From positions 62,001-126,000 of the forward strand of contig CANNGA010000003.1 of NCBI GenBank assembly GCA_947504035.1: a DNA stretch of 64,000 nt, written 5' to 3'. The first letter of the stretch is position 1, and each line of letters opens with the position of its first letter. The position numbers and the translations under genes were made by a program. This document shows positions 8,038-17,403 of this stretch, one piece after another. Origin of the DNA: an uncultured Flavobacteriaceae bacterium. GTDB lineage: Bacteria; Bacteroidota; Bacteroidia; Flavobacteriales; Flavobacteriaceae. The notes under the pieces were generated by a model, which was given only the letters and a program-made list of their open reading frames with translations, was not told the DNA's origin and did not search any database.

Positions 8038-8821
8038 AAGTTTTGATACCGCTGCTTCGGCTTATGATACTATTTTTACAAATAGTCCTATTGGGAAATT
8101 ACAAAGGGCATTTGTTTACGACTTTTTATCCAAACACATTTTAAAAGACGAACCTCTTCGTATTTTAGAAATAAACTGTGGCACGGGTCATGATGCGTTG
8201 TGGTTGTCTGATAAGGGTCATAACGTTATTGCAACTGATATTTCACCTAAAATGGTTGCTGTTGCAAGCGCTAAAAACACCTCGAATTCCCCTCGAGTCT
8301 CATTTTCAAGACTAGATATCAATGCTCTAGACCAGACTTCTTTTGATGAATCTTTCGATCTTATATTTTCAAATTTTGGAGGCTTAAACTGTCTCTCACC
8401 CGCACAGTTAAAACTTTTTTTAGCCGCTGCGGCTCGAAAACTAAAGCCGCAGGGCAAAATCGCCGCTGTTATTATGCCTAAAGCCTGTGTTCTTGAAAGC
8501 CTTTATTTTATAGCAAAAGGGCATCTAAAACAAGCTTTTAGACGCCGTACAAAGACTTCTGTTATTGCAAATGTTGACGGTGTTGGCGTTAAAACATGGT
8601 ACTACGCACCCAAAGATATCATTCAATTTGGTAAAGCAGATTTTAAATACAACCGTAAAAGTCCTATCGGGTTTTGTATCCCGCCCTCTTATCTGGATCC
8701 CTTTTTTAAAAATAAATTGTCACTTTTAAATGCCTTAAAACGATTAGAGCGCTTATGCTATCGCCTTCCTTTTCTAGCCCAGTACAGTGACCATTACATT
8801 ATCTCTATTTCTAAACTATGA
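8030..8821 (+). CDS. Class I SAM-dependent methyltransferase
   Basis: Transfers a methyl group from SAM to an unknown acceptor. The N-terminus MTESFDTAASAYDTIF and motif I ILEINCGTGHDALWL (about residues 45-59), followed by VIATDISPKMV, are standard for the UbiE-like class. The reading frame is open from an ATG at 7997, but a start at 8030 (8 bases of overlap with the previous gene) gives the normal N-terminus, so I prefer 8030; 8024 is also possible. The stop overlaps the next start as ATGA. Its place between two B12-radical SAM genes suggests the three act on one substrate (inference). Confidence 0.85.
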   Translation: MTESFDTAASAYDTIFTNSPIGKLQRAFVYDFLSKHILKDEPLRILEINCGTGHDALWLSDKGHNVIATDISPKMVAVASAKNTSNSPRVSFSRLDINALDQTSFDESFDLIFSNFGGLNCLSPAQLKLFLAAAARKLKPQGKIAAVIMPKACVLESLYFIAKGHLKQAFRRRTKTSVIANVDGVGVKTWYYAPKDIIQFGKADFKYNRKSPIGFCIPPSYLDPFFKNKLSLLNALKRLERLCYRLPFLAQYSDHYIISISKL

Positions 8822-10203
8822 GTATCGTTCTAACACATGCCTATTACTTAAATGATGATCCTAAAGAACAACGGATCATGAAACCCTATCCCCCTTTAGG
8901 CTTGCTCTATGTTTCTGCATACTTAAAACAAAAAAACATTAAAAATGATGTGTTTGATACGACATTTAGTTCTTTAAAAAAACAACTGCATTTTATAGCT
9001 AGCAAAACCCCTAAGATTGTTGCTATTTATGCCAACTTAATGACAAAAGTAGATGTTATTAAACTTATTCGCATCTTAAAAACAGAGCCGCATTATGGCT
9101 TTCCTAAAATTGCCTTAGGGGGTCCTGATGTGACTTATAACTGTGAAAATTACCTACAAGCAGGCGCTGAGTATCTGGTACTTGGAGAAGGTGAGGAAAC
9201 ATTTTTCGAATTATACAATGCGATTATCGCAAAAAAGGACATTACCGCTGTTACTGGTATTGCATACTTAAAAGATAATGTCGTTCATAAAACGGCGCCC
9301 AGAGTGAAAATGAAAGCGTTAAATGCTTTGCCATTACCTAATAGAGGCGCTATAGATATGCAACATTATTTAGACACTTGGAAAAAAAATCACGGCCAAA
9401 GTTCTATGACCGTAAGTACGCAACGTGGCTGTCCTTATACTTGTAAATGGTGCAGTACAGCTGTTTATGGGCAAAGTTATCGCCGAAGACCTGCCCAACA
9501 AGTCGCTGAAGAATTGGCACTTTTAAAAAAAACATACCAACCAGATAGCATATGGTTTGTAGATGATGTGTTTACTGTAAGTCATAAATGGTTAACCGAT
9601 TTTCATAAAGAAGTGTTACAACAAGATGCAGTGATTCCTTTTGAATGCATTACTAGAGCAGAACGCTTAAACGACCATGTACTCCAGCTTTTAAAAGAAG
9701 CAGGCTGCTATCGTATTTGGATTGGCGCAGAAAGTGGTTCACAAAAAATAATAGATGCCATGGACCGCCGTGTTGATGTTGATGTTGTAAAAGAAGCCAT
9801 TCAAAAAACAAATGCGCTTGACATGGAAACAGGAACTTTTATCATGGTAGGGTATCCAGGAGAAGATCTCGAAGATATTGATACCACTATACAGTATTTA
9901 AAAGATGCTAACCCTACGCATTTCACCATAACAGTGGCTTACCCTATAAAAGGGACTTCACTATATGATGACATCGAAGATAAAATTACTGTCCAGCCCA
10001 ATTGGGAAACCTCTACAGATAGAGATATTGATTTTAAACGCACCTATCCTCGTAAATTTTATGATTATGCTGTAAAACGCGTGGTAAACGAAGTAAATTA
10101 TCATAAGGAAATTACAAAACAACAAGATAGAAATCTAAAGAAAGCATTTAAACATAAAATAAAGTCTATTTTAGCTCATGGCTTAATGTCTGTTCATAAG
10201 TAA
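8818..10203 (+). CDS. B12-binding-domain radical SAM protein (second of three)
   Basis: A 461-aa protein with the same two-domain layout as its neighbour at 6574. The cobalamin-binding half (about 1-150) has PYPPLGLLYVSAYLKQK, PKIALGGPDVTYN and GAEYLVLGEGEETFFELY. The radical SAM core has C205-x3-C209-x2-C212 in RGCPYTCKWC and IWIGAESGSQKIIDAM further on. The start ATG overlaps the previous stop (ATGA), so translation is probably coupled. The next gene begins 1 base after its stop. The reaction is unknown; C-methylation, or rearrangement of a lipid or sugar precursor, is plausible from the family. Confidence 0.9.
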   Translation: MSIVLTHAYYLNDDPKEQRIMKPYPPLGLLYVSAYLKQKNIKNDVFDTTFSSLKKQLHFIASKTPKIVAIYANLMTKVDVIKLIRILKTEPHYGFPKIALGGPDVTYNCENYLQAGAEYLVLGEGEETFFELYNAIIAKKDITAVTGIAYLKDNVVHKTAPRVKMKALNALPLPNRGAIDMQHYLDTWKKNHGQSSMTVSTQRGCPYTCKWCSTAVYGQSYRRRPAQQVAEELALLKKTYQPDSIWFVDDVFTVSHKWLTDFHKEVLQQDAVIPFECITRAERLNDHVLQLLKEAGCYRIWIGAESGSQKIIDAMDRRVDVDVVKEAIQKTNALDMETGTFIMVGYPGEDLEDIDTTIQYLKDANPTHFTITVAYPIKGTSLYDDIEDKITVQPNWETSTDRDIDFKRTYPRKFYDYAVKRVVNEVNYHKEITKQQDRNLKKAFKHKIKSILAHGLMSVHK

Positions 10204-10204
10204 C

Positions 10205-11743
10205 ATGGAGACCAACTCAAACGCTTACACCTTATCCCCCTTTTTCAGGTATAGCCTAACCGTTCTTTTTTTTAGTCTAAGTTTTATAGGTATTTGCCAT
10301 CATGAATTATGGCTCGATGAGGCGCACCATTATCTCTTAGGTAGAGACAGTCATTCTTTTAGAAACCTTATCGCAAACACCCGTTACGATGGCCACCCTA
10401 TTCTTTGGAATCTATTAATGCATTATATAACAAGGTTTACTGTTAACCCTTTCTACATGCAATTGTTACATATTAGCATAAGCACTATAAGTATAAGCAT
10501 TTTTTTTAAAAAAGCACCCTTTTCATGGGTTTTTAAAGTATTGTTTATATTCGGTTATTTTATGTTTTTTGAATATAATATTTTAAGTAGAAATTATAGT
10601 ATTGGTGTCTTATTTACTTTCTTAGCTTGTAGTTTTTATTCAAAAAGAATATTCAAGTTCATAACAATATCCACTTTTTTAGGTGTAGCTTGTAATAGTC
10701 ACGCTGTATTTTTAATATTAGCCTCAACAATTATGCTCATTCTAACATGGGAAAGGTTATTTTCCTTGAAGAAAATTAAGTATGCACAAACTTATTATGG
10801 CATCTTTATTTTTAGTGCTTTAGCTGGCTTAAGCATCTTACAAATTATACCTCCAGGTGACAATACGTTTTTCGATAACGATGCTGGTTCTACGCTGCTT
10901 CAAAAAATCCCTAAAAGTATAGCGCCCTTTTTTAAAGCCTTATGCCTTATCCCTAATATTACACTGCATTCGTTTTGGAATGAAAACCTTATCGTAAGTA
11001 CCAGTAAATCCATCGCAGGACTTTTATCTTTATTAGCACTTACTTCGCCTTACTTTTTGTTTAAAAATAATAAAATGGTACAGGCACTTATTTACATAGG
11101 CATCTGTGCCGCTGGTTTATTTTTTTATATAACAAACCTCAATGCTGCTCGTTATTACGGCATTCTATACTTGCTTTTTTGTATTGGTTTATGGTTTCAC
11201 AACACATCTCCTAATATACAACGAGACACTATAAGGGATAAAAAAATAAGACACTTTTTTGTTTATACTGTACTCATCATACATTTTTCGTCTGGCATAT
11301 ATGCCTATACGATGGATATTATTTATCCATTTACCACATCTAAACAAGCCGCAGATTATATTAAGAAGCATGTTCCTAACGAAACCATTATAGCATCTTT
11401 AGCCTGTAATGGTAGCGCATTTAGTGCTTATATTGAAGAGCCAATATTCTTTACAAAAACAAATAACTATGGAAGTTTTTGTATTTTTAACAAATCAGTC
11501 ATAAATTTTAAAACGCCACGAAAAGATATTATAAAATCCCTTGAAACACTACGTCTTGAATCTGAGGAAAAAACAATTATTTTTATAACATACGCACCTT
11601 TTTTTGATACCGATGAAAATAAAGAATGTATTTTACCTAACAGCGCCCTTAAAATTAAACTACTTCAACAATTTAACGGCAGTATCTTAAAAAAAGGCAA
11701 CCATTATCTTTATGAAATTTCTGAATATAAAACACCCATTTAA
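10205..11743 (+). CDS. GT-C type membrane glycosyltransferase (polyprenyl-phosphate sugar dependent)
   Basis: A 512-aa protein with about ten or more predicted membrane helices. The first lumenal loop carries the GT-C signature HELWLDEAHHYLLG, with acidic pair D38-E39, followed by RYDGHPILWNLLMHY. Such ArnT/PMT-like enzymes move a sugar from a polyprenyl-phosphate carrier to a lipid, protein or glycan outside the cytoplasm. A soluble C-terminal part (about 400-512) follows the helices. The gene is 1 base from the radical SAM gene and its end overlaps the following lipoprotein start by 32 bases, so it belongs to the same operon. Confidence 0.8.
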   Translation: METNSNAYTLSPFFRYSLTVLFFSLSFIGICHHELWLDEAHHYLLGRDSHSFRNLIANTRYDGHPILWNLLMHYITRFTVNPFYMQLLHISISTISISIFFKKAPFSWVFKVLFIFGYFMFFEYNILSRNYSIGVLFTFLACSFYSKRIFKFITISTFLGVACNSHAVFLILASTIMLILTWERLFSLKKIKYAQTYYGIFIFSALAGLSILQIIPPGDNTFFDNDAGSTLLQKIPKSIAPFFKALCLIPNITLHSFWNENLIVSTSKSIAGLLSLLALTSPYFLFKNNKMVQALIYIGICAAGLFFYITNLNAARYYGILYLLFCIGLWFHNTSPNIQRDTIRDKKIRHFFVYTVLIIHFSSGIYAYTMDIIYPFTTSKQAADYIKKHVPNETIIASLACNGSAFSAYIEEPIFFTKTNNYGSFCIFNKSVINFKTPRKDIIKSLETLRLESEEKTIIFITYAPFFDTDENKECILPNSALKIKLLQQFNGSILKKGNHYLYEISEYKTPI

Positions 11744-12881
11744 AACCCTCCATTTGCTGCTTATTCCTTTAGTATGCATCTTATTACATTCTTGTTCTAA
11801 ACTAAAATTTTGGGAAACAGAACCTAATAACCTCATCAATTTAAAATGGAATAAAGCCTATAATAACGACAACTTAGAACTCCATAAGGCAGGATTAAAA
11901 TGGGCGCTATCGTTTTTAGGATCTAAAATAGCCTTAGATACAAGTTATAGCGGTATTACTTACTCTAAAAACACCATTCTATTAGATGTTGACCATGTAG
12001 GGTTTTCCCAAAAAGCAATAACGCATTTAAAAGCCTTAAATAAAACCATTAAAACCTCTGACGAATACCAAAAAAAAGGCCATATTGATATTGGCAGGTA
12101 TTTGGCGCTTACTATCGGCAGTCCACTTCATTACTACAAAATTGTTGATGTTCCTATAACTTTAAAAGATTTAGAATCTAATTACAATTTTGATACATTA
12201 ACGGCATATATTAATAACAGTAGCATTTCTAAAATAGATCGAAATATAAAAACATCTAAAACGGGTACGAGTTATAAAAAAGCCTTTATTTCTTCTGAAA
12301 TAGATACACTTACGCAAAAAATTTTAGAATATGAAAGTGTAGAATTAATGGAAAACGGGTTATCTCGATTTGCGCTTTATGATAGTATTGGAAATTTAAA
12401 AAGTGCAGGAGATTTAAATGTCACAAGAGCAGGTAAACCTGGTAAATGTATGTGGTGCCATGAATCTGGGATACAACCTCTTTTTAGAGTTCAAAAAGAA
12501 ATACCACATTATATGTCTCCTAAAAATTTTCTTGATTCATTAATTACCTATAATAGTCGTCTACAGGACTATCAAGCTAAAATCTGGCAGGATTCTCTAA
12601 TAATAAATAAAAGACAGCACACCAATATGGAGCTTACCTACATTACCTTTATGGAACCTTCTATAGAACAACTATCCAATGAATGGGGGTTACCTCCTGA
12701 AAAAGTAAGACAAAAAGTAAAACACTTAACCCCACATACTCACGAGGAGTTTAAATTTTTAGGGGATTCTCTATATCATAGAAAAAATATTGATATTCTG
12801 GCGCCTTATAAGGTTATTGCAGTTCCTGAAAGTATTAGAGAATCTTCTACTCTTAAAAGTCCTGTCAACTACCTAAAATGA
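11712..12881 (+). CDS. Lipoprotein with a c-type heme motif, family unknown
   Basis: 389 aa. The lipoprotein signal ends ILLHSC with the lipidated Cys at residue 28. I recognise no domain, but C246-M-W-C249-H250 in PGKCMWCHESGIQPLF is a CxxCH covalent heme-binding motif, preceded by the strand LSRFALYDSIGNLKSAGDLN. The C-terminus (about 300-389) is helical and basic. The start at 11712 lies inside the end of the GT-C gene; the signal peptide supports this start. A heme lipoprotein in a cluster of glycan and radical SAM genes is unusual. It may be an exported oxidoreductase or electron carrier. Function unproven. Confidence 0.7.
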   Translation: MKFLNIKHPFKTLHLLLIPLVCILLHSCSKLKFWETEPNNLINLKWNKAYNNDNLELHKAGLKWALSFLGSKIALDTSYSGITYSKNTILLDVDHVGFSQKAITHLKALNKTIKTSDEYQKKGHIDIGRYLALTIGSPLHYYKIVDVPITLKDLESNYNFDTLTAYINNSSISKIDRNIKTSKTGTSYKKAFISSEIDTLTQKILEYESVELMENGLSRFALYDSIGNLKSAGDLNVTRAGKPGKCMWCHESGIQPLFRVQKEIPHYMSPKNFLDSLITYNSRLQDYQAKIWQDSLIINKRQHTNMELTYITFMEPSIEQLSNEWGLPPEKVRQKVKHLTPHTHEEFKFLGDSLYHRKNIDILAPYKVIAVPESIRESSTLKSPVNYLK

Positions 12882-12887
12882 GACGTC

Positions 12888-13709
12888 TTATTTTATCCAC
12901 CTTTTATACAAGGCTAACTTTTCTTCTGTTGTAAAAAAATGATTGGTATATTGTGATTCCAATTGATCTTCTAAATATGATTTCGAAAAACGCATATGTG
13001 CTTTAAAAGCAGCATATAATTTAGCACTTTTCTTAGCTTCTGTAACATTCATATTTTTAAGAAAAAATTGATCTACATTACAAAAGTCCCCCACTAAATC
13101 AGCCTTTAACGCATCATTAAGGCTGCTTTTAACTAATAAAATATCGGCCTTATCTGTAGAAATTGTATCATAACCTTTGGTCTTATCGAAAGGATGTGCA
13201 TAAATATCTACTCCAATACCTGTTCTAAAATGATTATCAAACCAATCTTTACAATACGAATGGTCTAACTTATCAAAAAATGACATTTCTAAGTTTTGAA
13301 GGCTCCCTTTATAACGATGGGCTGGCATCCCCATATGGATCTCAAAGGCTTCAAAAAAAGCAGAAAGATTACGTTCTATAGGATTTCGAAATAACGAAAT
13401 GACTTTATACTTGTGGTTCGTTTCTAAAAAATAAGCATTCAATATAAAAACAGGGCTTCTACTTCCTGGATAAACGCCATTTTTTTGACATAGAGCCTTC
13501 GCATTTAAAGCTTCTATTTCACTAAGGCTATGTATGTGAAAACAAGGCATATCGATTCTATGCCTTAAGGAGTGGTAAACACTAGAAGACCCTACTTTAG
13601 CCATTGTAAAAATTAATACAGGGGCTTCTTTAGTCTTTTTTAATTGTTGGGTTTGTTTCCACAGCTGCCAACGGTCCTTTATATGGTATTTTATAAACGG
13701 TTTTATCAA
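12888..13709 (-). CDS. Sulfotransferase-fold protein, capsular-polysaccharide-synthesis (NKWYS-like) family
   Basis: The 273-aa protein has a PAPS-loop-like segment, LIFTMAKVGSSSVYHSL (K38-V-G-S-S-S at 38-43), and a later SLFRNPIERNLSAFFEAF resembling the 3'-phosphate-binding part of sulfotransferases. This combination matches the family named putative capsular polysaccharide synthesis protein, which I place in the sulfotransferase clan. The donor and acceptor are unknown; sulfation of a glycan with PAPS is the best guess. It faces the plus-strand lipoprotein gene tail to tail and is probably co-transcribed with the GT87 gene upstream, whose stop lies 2 bases before its start. Confidence 0.65.
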   Translation of the reverse strand: MIKPFIKYHIKDRWQLWKQTQQLKKTKEAPVLIFTMAKVGSSSVYHSLRHRIDMPCFHIHSLSEIEALNAKALCQKNGVYPGSRSPVFILNAYFLETNHKYKVISLFRNPIERNLSAFFEAFEIHMGMPAHRYKGSLQNLEMSFFDKLDHSYCKDWFDNHFRTGIGVDIYAHPFDKTKGYDTISTDKADILLVKSSLNDALKADLVGDFCNVDQFFLKNMNVTEAKKSAKLYAAFKAHMRFSKSYLEDQLESQYTNHFFTTEEKLALYKRWIK

Positions 13710-13710
13710 A

Positions 13711-15324
13711 CTAGTCTATTTTGTGATTAATGGTAATACATTTTAATGTAAAAGCAGCTCTTCTAGAACGGTGATCTGTTAAAAAATATATCTTTGAGTT
13801 ATCCACTAATACAGGCTTTTTCTTTAGCGCCGTAGCTGTTGGTATTAATTGTCCATTTAAATATAAGTCATGGTCTTTTAAAACAACAGATGTGGTATCA
13901 AAACGCGTCACAGGATATGCTGTTACATTAATTTCATCACCATTTTTTCCTAATGTCTTATAGGCTAGCTTTCCATTTTGATTAAAAAAATCGTAAATCA
14001 TAAAATGTTTTTTTTCAGAGAGAACATAAGTTGATCCATCTTCTGTTCTCGCTTTTAATGCTACAACTATAGTGGGTAACATAAGCACTAAAATCAATAT
14101 AATAGGTTTAAGGTAAATTGTACGACTTACTACACGGTAACAATAGATACTAAACAAAAGTACTAACCACAATCTCGAAAATTGAATATACAGTGGCATA
14201 CTTTGCAATTTATGAAAGGGGAAATTACAGATACATACAATACATACAATTCCTAAGATTTTATAGCCTAAAGTCATTTTTGGCTGAGCCAAGACTACGA
14301 AGAGTGGTATAACCCATAGTATCTGAGCATAAGTAGCTGTTCTACTTTGTATTAAAAACAATACCGTAACCCATATGGCTAACAACATGGGGGTATGCTT
14401 TCTTTTCTGTAGTGATATTGCAATAGCACTGCCTATAACAATTGCTTTAAACAGACTTTTTAAAATTATAAAAATACGTTCATTCGCAACCCATGCTCTA
14501 GGGTTGTAATACGCATCTTCTACAAACAAATATTTAAAAAATACTTCTAACGATTGGTAATTAACCCTGTAATCTGTAGTTGTTTTACTTAAAAATGTAT
14601 GAGGTAAAATATCTGTAAAATACAATTCCCATAATGGATAACCTGTGATAGAAATTCCTATACCTATAATACAAAGTCCAGACACGCTACTTAATATCAC
14701 AAGTTTCCATCGCTTCTGAACTAACAAAGGAATGGCGTAAAAAACAGGGAAAAATTTAAATAACGCTGCAAAGCCTAAAAACAAACTCCCCCCCAACATC
14801 TTCTTCTTTTCCCAGAAATAAAACCCCATTACAACGCAAAAAAGCACACAAAAATAAGATTGCCCAAAAAGAATTTGATTTCTAATGGGAACATAAAATA
14901 AAACAGGAATGCATAGTAATACCCATTTTTCATGAGCCAATGTCCATTTTGCCAGTATATAGAGGCTCGTTAAGAAAAAAATAATACTGAAACTATTAAA
15001 AACAAACTTTGCGACATAAGGATTTTCTATATACGCTAAAGGGTAAAAGGCCGCTAACGTGAAAGGGCTATTTACATAAAAATCTACAAAAACATTTTTA
15101 TAGCCCAGATCCCATATATACGTATTAAAGGCATGTATATCAAAAATAACAGTTTCTGGGGCAATACCTTCATGTAATAATCTTGCCGAAAAATAACTAT
15201 TTGAAAAATCATGTAAGGGTGCAGTATATGATCCTACCAAAACGTAAAGACAGAGTATTAAGGTTGGCAGTAAATACAGTAAAAGAGTACGGTTTGCTTT
15301 GATATAGTTTTGCATGACACACAA
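13711..15324 (-). CDS. GT87-like polyprenyl-phosphate mannosyltransferase (DUF2029), membrane protein
   Basis: A 537-aa polytopic protein with about ten helices. Segments HDFSNSYFSARLLHEG and FYVNSPFTLAAFYPLAYI near the N-terminus and SLFLGFAALFKFFPVFY mid-protein are typical of DUF2029/GT87 (alpha-mannosyltransferase, GT-C fold). A soluble C-terminal extension of about 110 residues follows the last helix. The first ATG is at 15324; a second at 15315 gives a start nearer to the usual length. It is divergent from the GT2 gene at 15437, and the pair could work as carrier-sugar synthase plus GT-C transferase (inference). Confidence 0.8.
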   Translation of the reverse strand: MCVMQNYIKANRTLLLYLLPTLILCLYVLVGSYTAPLHDFSNSYFSARLLHEGIAPETVIFDIHAFNTYIWDLGYKNVFVDFYVNSPFTLAAFYPLAYIENPYVAKFVFNSFSIIFFLTSLYILAKWTLAHEKWVLLCIPVLFYVPIRNQILFGQSYFCVLFCVVMGFYFWEKKKMLGGSLFLGFAALFKFFPVFYAIPLLVQKRWKLVILSSVSGLCIIGIGISITGYPLWELYFTDILPHTFLSKTTTDYRVNYQSLEVFFKYLFVEDAYYNPRAWVANERIFIILKSLFKAIVIGSAIAISLQKRKHTPMLLAIWVTVLFLIQSRTATYAQILWVIPLFVVLAQPKMTLGYKILGIVCIVCICNFPFHKLQSMPLYIQFSRLWLVLLFSIYCYRVVSRTIYLKPIILILVLMLPTIVVALKARTEDGSTYVLSEKKHFMIYDFFNQNGKLAYKTLGKNGDEINVTAYPVTRFDTTSVVLKDHDLYLNGQLIPTATALKKKPVLVDNSKIYFLTDHRSRRAAFTLKCITINHKID

Positions 15325-15349
15325 AAATAACTTTATTTAGAACAAATAA

Positions 15350-15359
15350 TGACATGTCA
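15350..15359. promoter_or_regulatory. Palindrome between divergent genes
   Basis: TGACATGTCA is a perfect 10-bp palindrome in the 112-base gap between the divergent GT87 and GT2 genes. It may be an operator shared by both, but a 10-bp site alone is weak evidence. A TAnnTTTG match on the minus strand (CAAAAATA on plus, 15322-15329) lies too close to the GT87 start to be sure of. Confidence 0.3.
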
Positions 15360-15436
15360 ATTCTATTCTTTTTAATATATTAACGGCGTTTACTGTTGCC
15401 CTAAAACAAGGCTCTTAAAAAGCAATACACTAATAG

Positions 15437-16183
15437 ATGATTAATACAAAGAAAGTAGTAGTTGTATTACCGGCATACAACGCCGCTCTTACCCTAAAAC
15501 AAACCTACAACGAGATTCCTTTTGATATTGTTGATGATGTCATTCTTACAGACGATTTCAGCACAGACAACACTGTAGCTGTAGGCAATGCTTTAGGTAT
15601 TAAACACATCATAACGCACGAGTCCAATAGAGGTTATGGTGGCAATCAAAAATCATGTTACAACAAAGCACTCGAACTTGAAGCAGATATTGTTATTATG
15701 CTACATCCTGACTATCAATATACACCAAAGCTTATTCCTTCCATGGTTTATCTTATTGCGAATAACGTATATGACGTCGTTTTGGGATCACGAATTTTAA
15801 ACAAAGGTGCCCGAAAAGGGGGTATGCCTCTCTATAAATATATAGCGAATAGGATGCTAACACTGTTTCAAAATATATTAATGGGACAAAAACTATCGGA
15901 GTATCATACTGGGTATCGTGCTTTTAGCAAAAAGGCATTATTAGCCATTTCCTACCAAGACAATTCGGAAGACTTTGTATTTGATAATCAAATGTTAGGT
16001 CAACTGTGTTATGCAGGAATGGAAATAGGTGAAGTATCTTGCCCTACGAAATACTTCCCTGAAGCCTCTTCTATTAATTTTTCAAGAAGTGTCACTTACG
16101 GTTTAGGAGTATTAGGCGTTTCTATAAAATACTTTTTACATAAAAACACGTTCTTTAGATTTAAACTTTTTAGAGCCAAATAA
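15437..16183 (+). CDS. Glycosyltransferase family 2 (polyprenyl-phosphate-mannose synthase type)
   Basis: 248 aa. The N-terminal GT-A motifs are clear: VVLPAYNAALTLKQTYNEI, then ILTDDFSTDNTV, the NRGYGGNQKSCYNKAL stretch and IVIMLHPDYQYTP, with the metal site in the HPD position rather than the usual DAD. Later VLGSRILNKGARKGGMP and YHTGYRAFSKKAL match the DPM1-like GT2 subfamily. There is no C-terminal membrane pair, unlike the GT2 at 61652. It probably loads a sugar onto a carrier or growing chain. The flippase gene follows after 2 bases. Confidence 0.85.
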   Translation: MINTKKVVVVLPAYNAALTLKQTYNEIPFDIVDDVILTDDFSTDNTVAVGNALGIKHIITHESNRGYGGNQKSCYNKALELEADIVIMLHPDYQYTPKLIPSMVYLIANNVYDVVLGSRILNKGARKGGMPLYKYIANRMLTLFQNILMGQKLSEYHTGYRAFSKKALLAISYQDNSEDFVFDNQMLGQLCYAGMEIGEVSCPTKYFPEASSINFSRSVTYGLGVLGVSIKYFLHKNTFFRFKLFRAK

Positions 16184-16185
16184 GA

Positions 16186-17376
16186 ATGTCTTTAAAAAGA
16201 TCTAAACTACTAAATCGTATTCAAATAGCGTCTTTATATGGATTAGGGCAAACCATTCCAATGATTGCACAGCTTGTCATCTCTCTAATTATTATTAAAA
16301 AACATTCTACAGCGCTTTGGGGAGCGTACGTCACATTGCTTTTATGGGTCAACTTTATTATTATATTTTCTTTTTTTGGAAATAAAAACTACCTTTTAAA
16401 ACAGTTTAGTTTAGAGCCTAGAAAAATTTACACCACTTGGCTTTCTAACTTTTATACACGTTTTTTGGTGTTTCTTATTATTGGAGGAATCTCCCTTTAT
16501 ATTCCTCTTTTTAAACCTCATAGAATAGCCATTTTAATTTGGATGTTTCTATTATTTTACAATCAGTCTTATGAAGTTATTATACTGTATCAAAAAGCAT
16601 TTAAATTCAACTTTTATGTAGAACTGTTTAGAAATGTAATCGTCGTATTTCTTTTAGTATTCGCCTCAGAAACATTTAAACTTCATGAATTTCTATACTG
16701 TATTATAATAGGTCTCATATTTAAAGCCTTATGTTATTCTTTTTACTACAGAAAACTATTATTTACAGCGCCACCTTCTATAGACAAAGGTGGTTTGTTA
16801 GCTGCTATTCCCTTTCTTATTCCAATGGTATTAGGAACACTGAGGACTAAAATTGATAGTTATTATGGTACAATTTATTTCTCTAAGGAAATACTAAGTG
16901 AATATCAAATTTTCATTAGCTTAATAGCTATAGTACAATTAGGAATTGCTTATATGATTAATCCATTCATTAAAATTTTCTATAGAATTTCTAAAACGAC
17001 CAGAATGGTTATAGAAACACAGTTTCTATATTTGGGCCTAGTTTTAGGCCTTGGCGCTATTTTAACTATTTATGGAATACTAACCTATGTCTACGGTTTT
17101 TATTTTAGCATGATACATTACATTTTAGGGTATTTATTTATTGTTACTTTATGTGTACATCTGTTGCTTATTAATGAATTTTATAAAAACGGCAAACAAG
17201 TACAGGTTGCCTATATTATTGGAGGCATAGCGCTTCTACAAATCATTTTAGGTTACTTCATTATAGACTCTTACCAATCTATCGGCGCTTTACTTGTTAA
17301 AGTTATAGGGCAATGGTTAGTTCTTTTAGCTTTAATGCGCTTCAGAAAACAGTTTTTAATACCTTTAAAGCACTAA
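16186..17376 (+). CDS. Oligosaccharide flippase-like membrane protein
   Basis: A 396-aa protein with about twelve hydrophobic helices and no large soluble domain. The N-terminus (YGLGQTIPMIAQLVISLIII) resembles polysaccharide-export flippases of the MOP superfamily (Wzx-like), though no short motif is diagnostic. Its position between a GT2 and a carbamoyltransferase gene suggests that it moves a lipid-linked glycan or similar product across the inner membrane. It is a little shorter than most Wzx proteins. Confidence 0.7.
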   Translation: MSLKRSKLLNRIQIASLYGLGQTIPMIAQLVISLIIIKKHSTALWGAYVTLLLWVNFIIIFSFFGNKNYLLKQFSLEPRKIYTTWLSNFYTRFLVFLIIGGISLYIPLFKPHRIAILIWMFLLFYNQSYEVIILYQKAFKFNFYVELFRNVIVVFLLVFASETFKLHEFLYCIIIGLIFKALCYSFYYRKLLFTAPPSIDKGGLLAAIPFLIPMVLGTLRTKIDSYYGTIYFSKEILSEYQIFISLIAIVQLGIAYMINPFIKIFYRISKTTRMVIETQFLYLGLVLGLGAILTIYGILTYVYGFYFSMIHYILGYLFIVTLCVHLLLINEFYKNGKQVQVAYIIGGIALLQIILGYFIIDSYQSIGALLVKVIGQWLVLLALMRFRKQFLIPLKH

Positions 17377-17403
17377 TTTCACAAACCCATATACACATTA
17401 GAT

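Noticed and set aside
8218-8457. Minus-strand open frame inside the 8030 methyltransferase
   Set aside because: A shadow of the real gene on the other strand; the methyltransferase motifs decide the strand.
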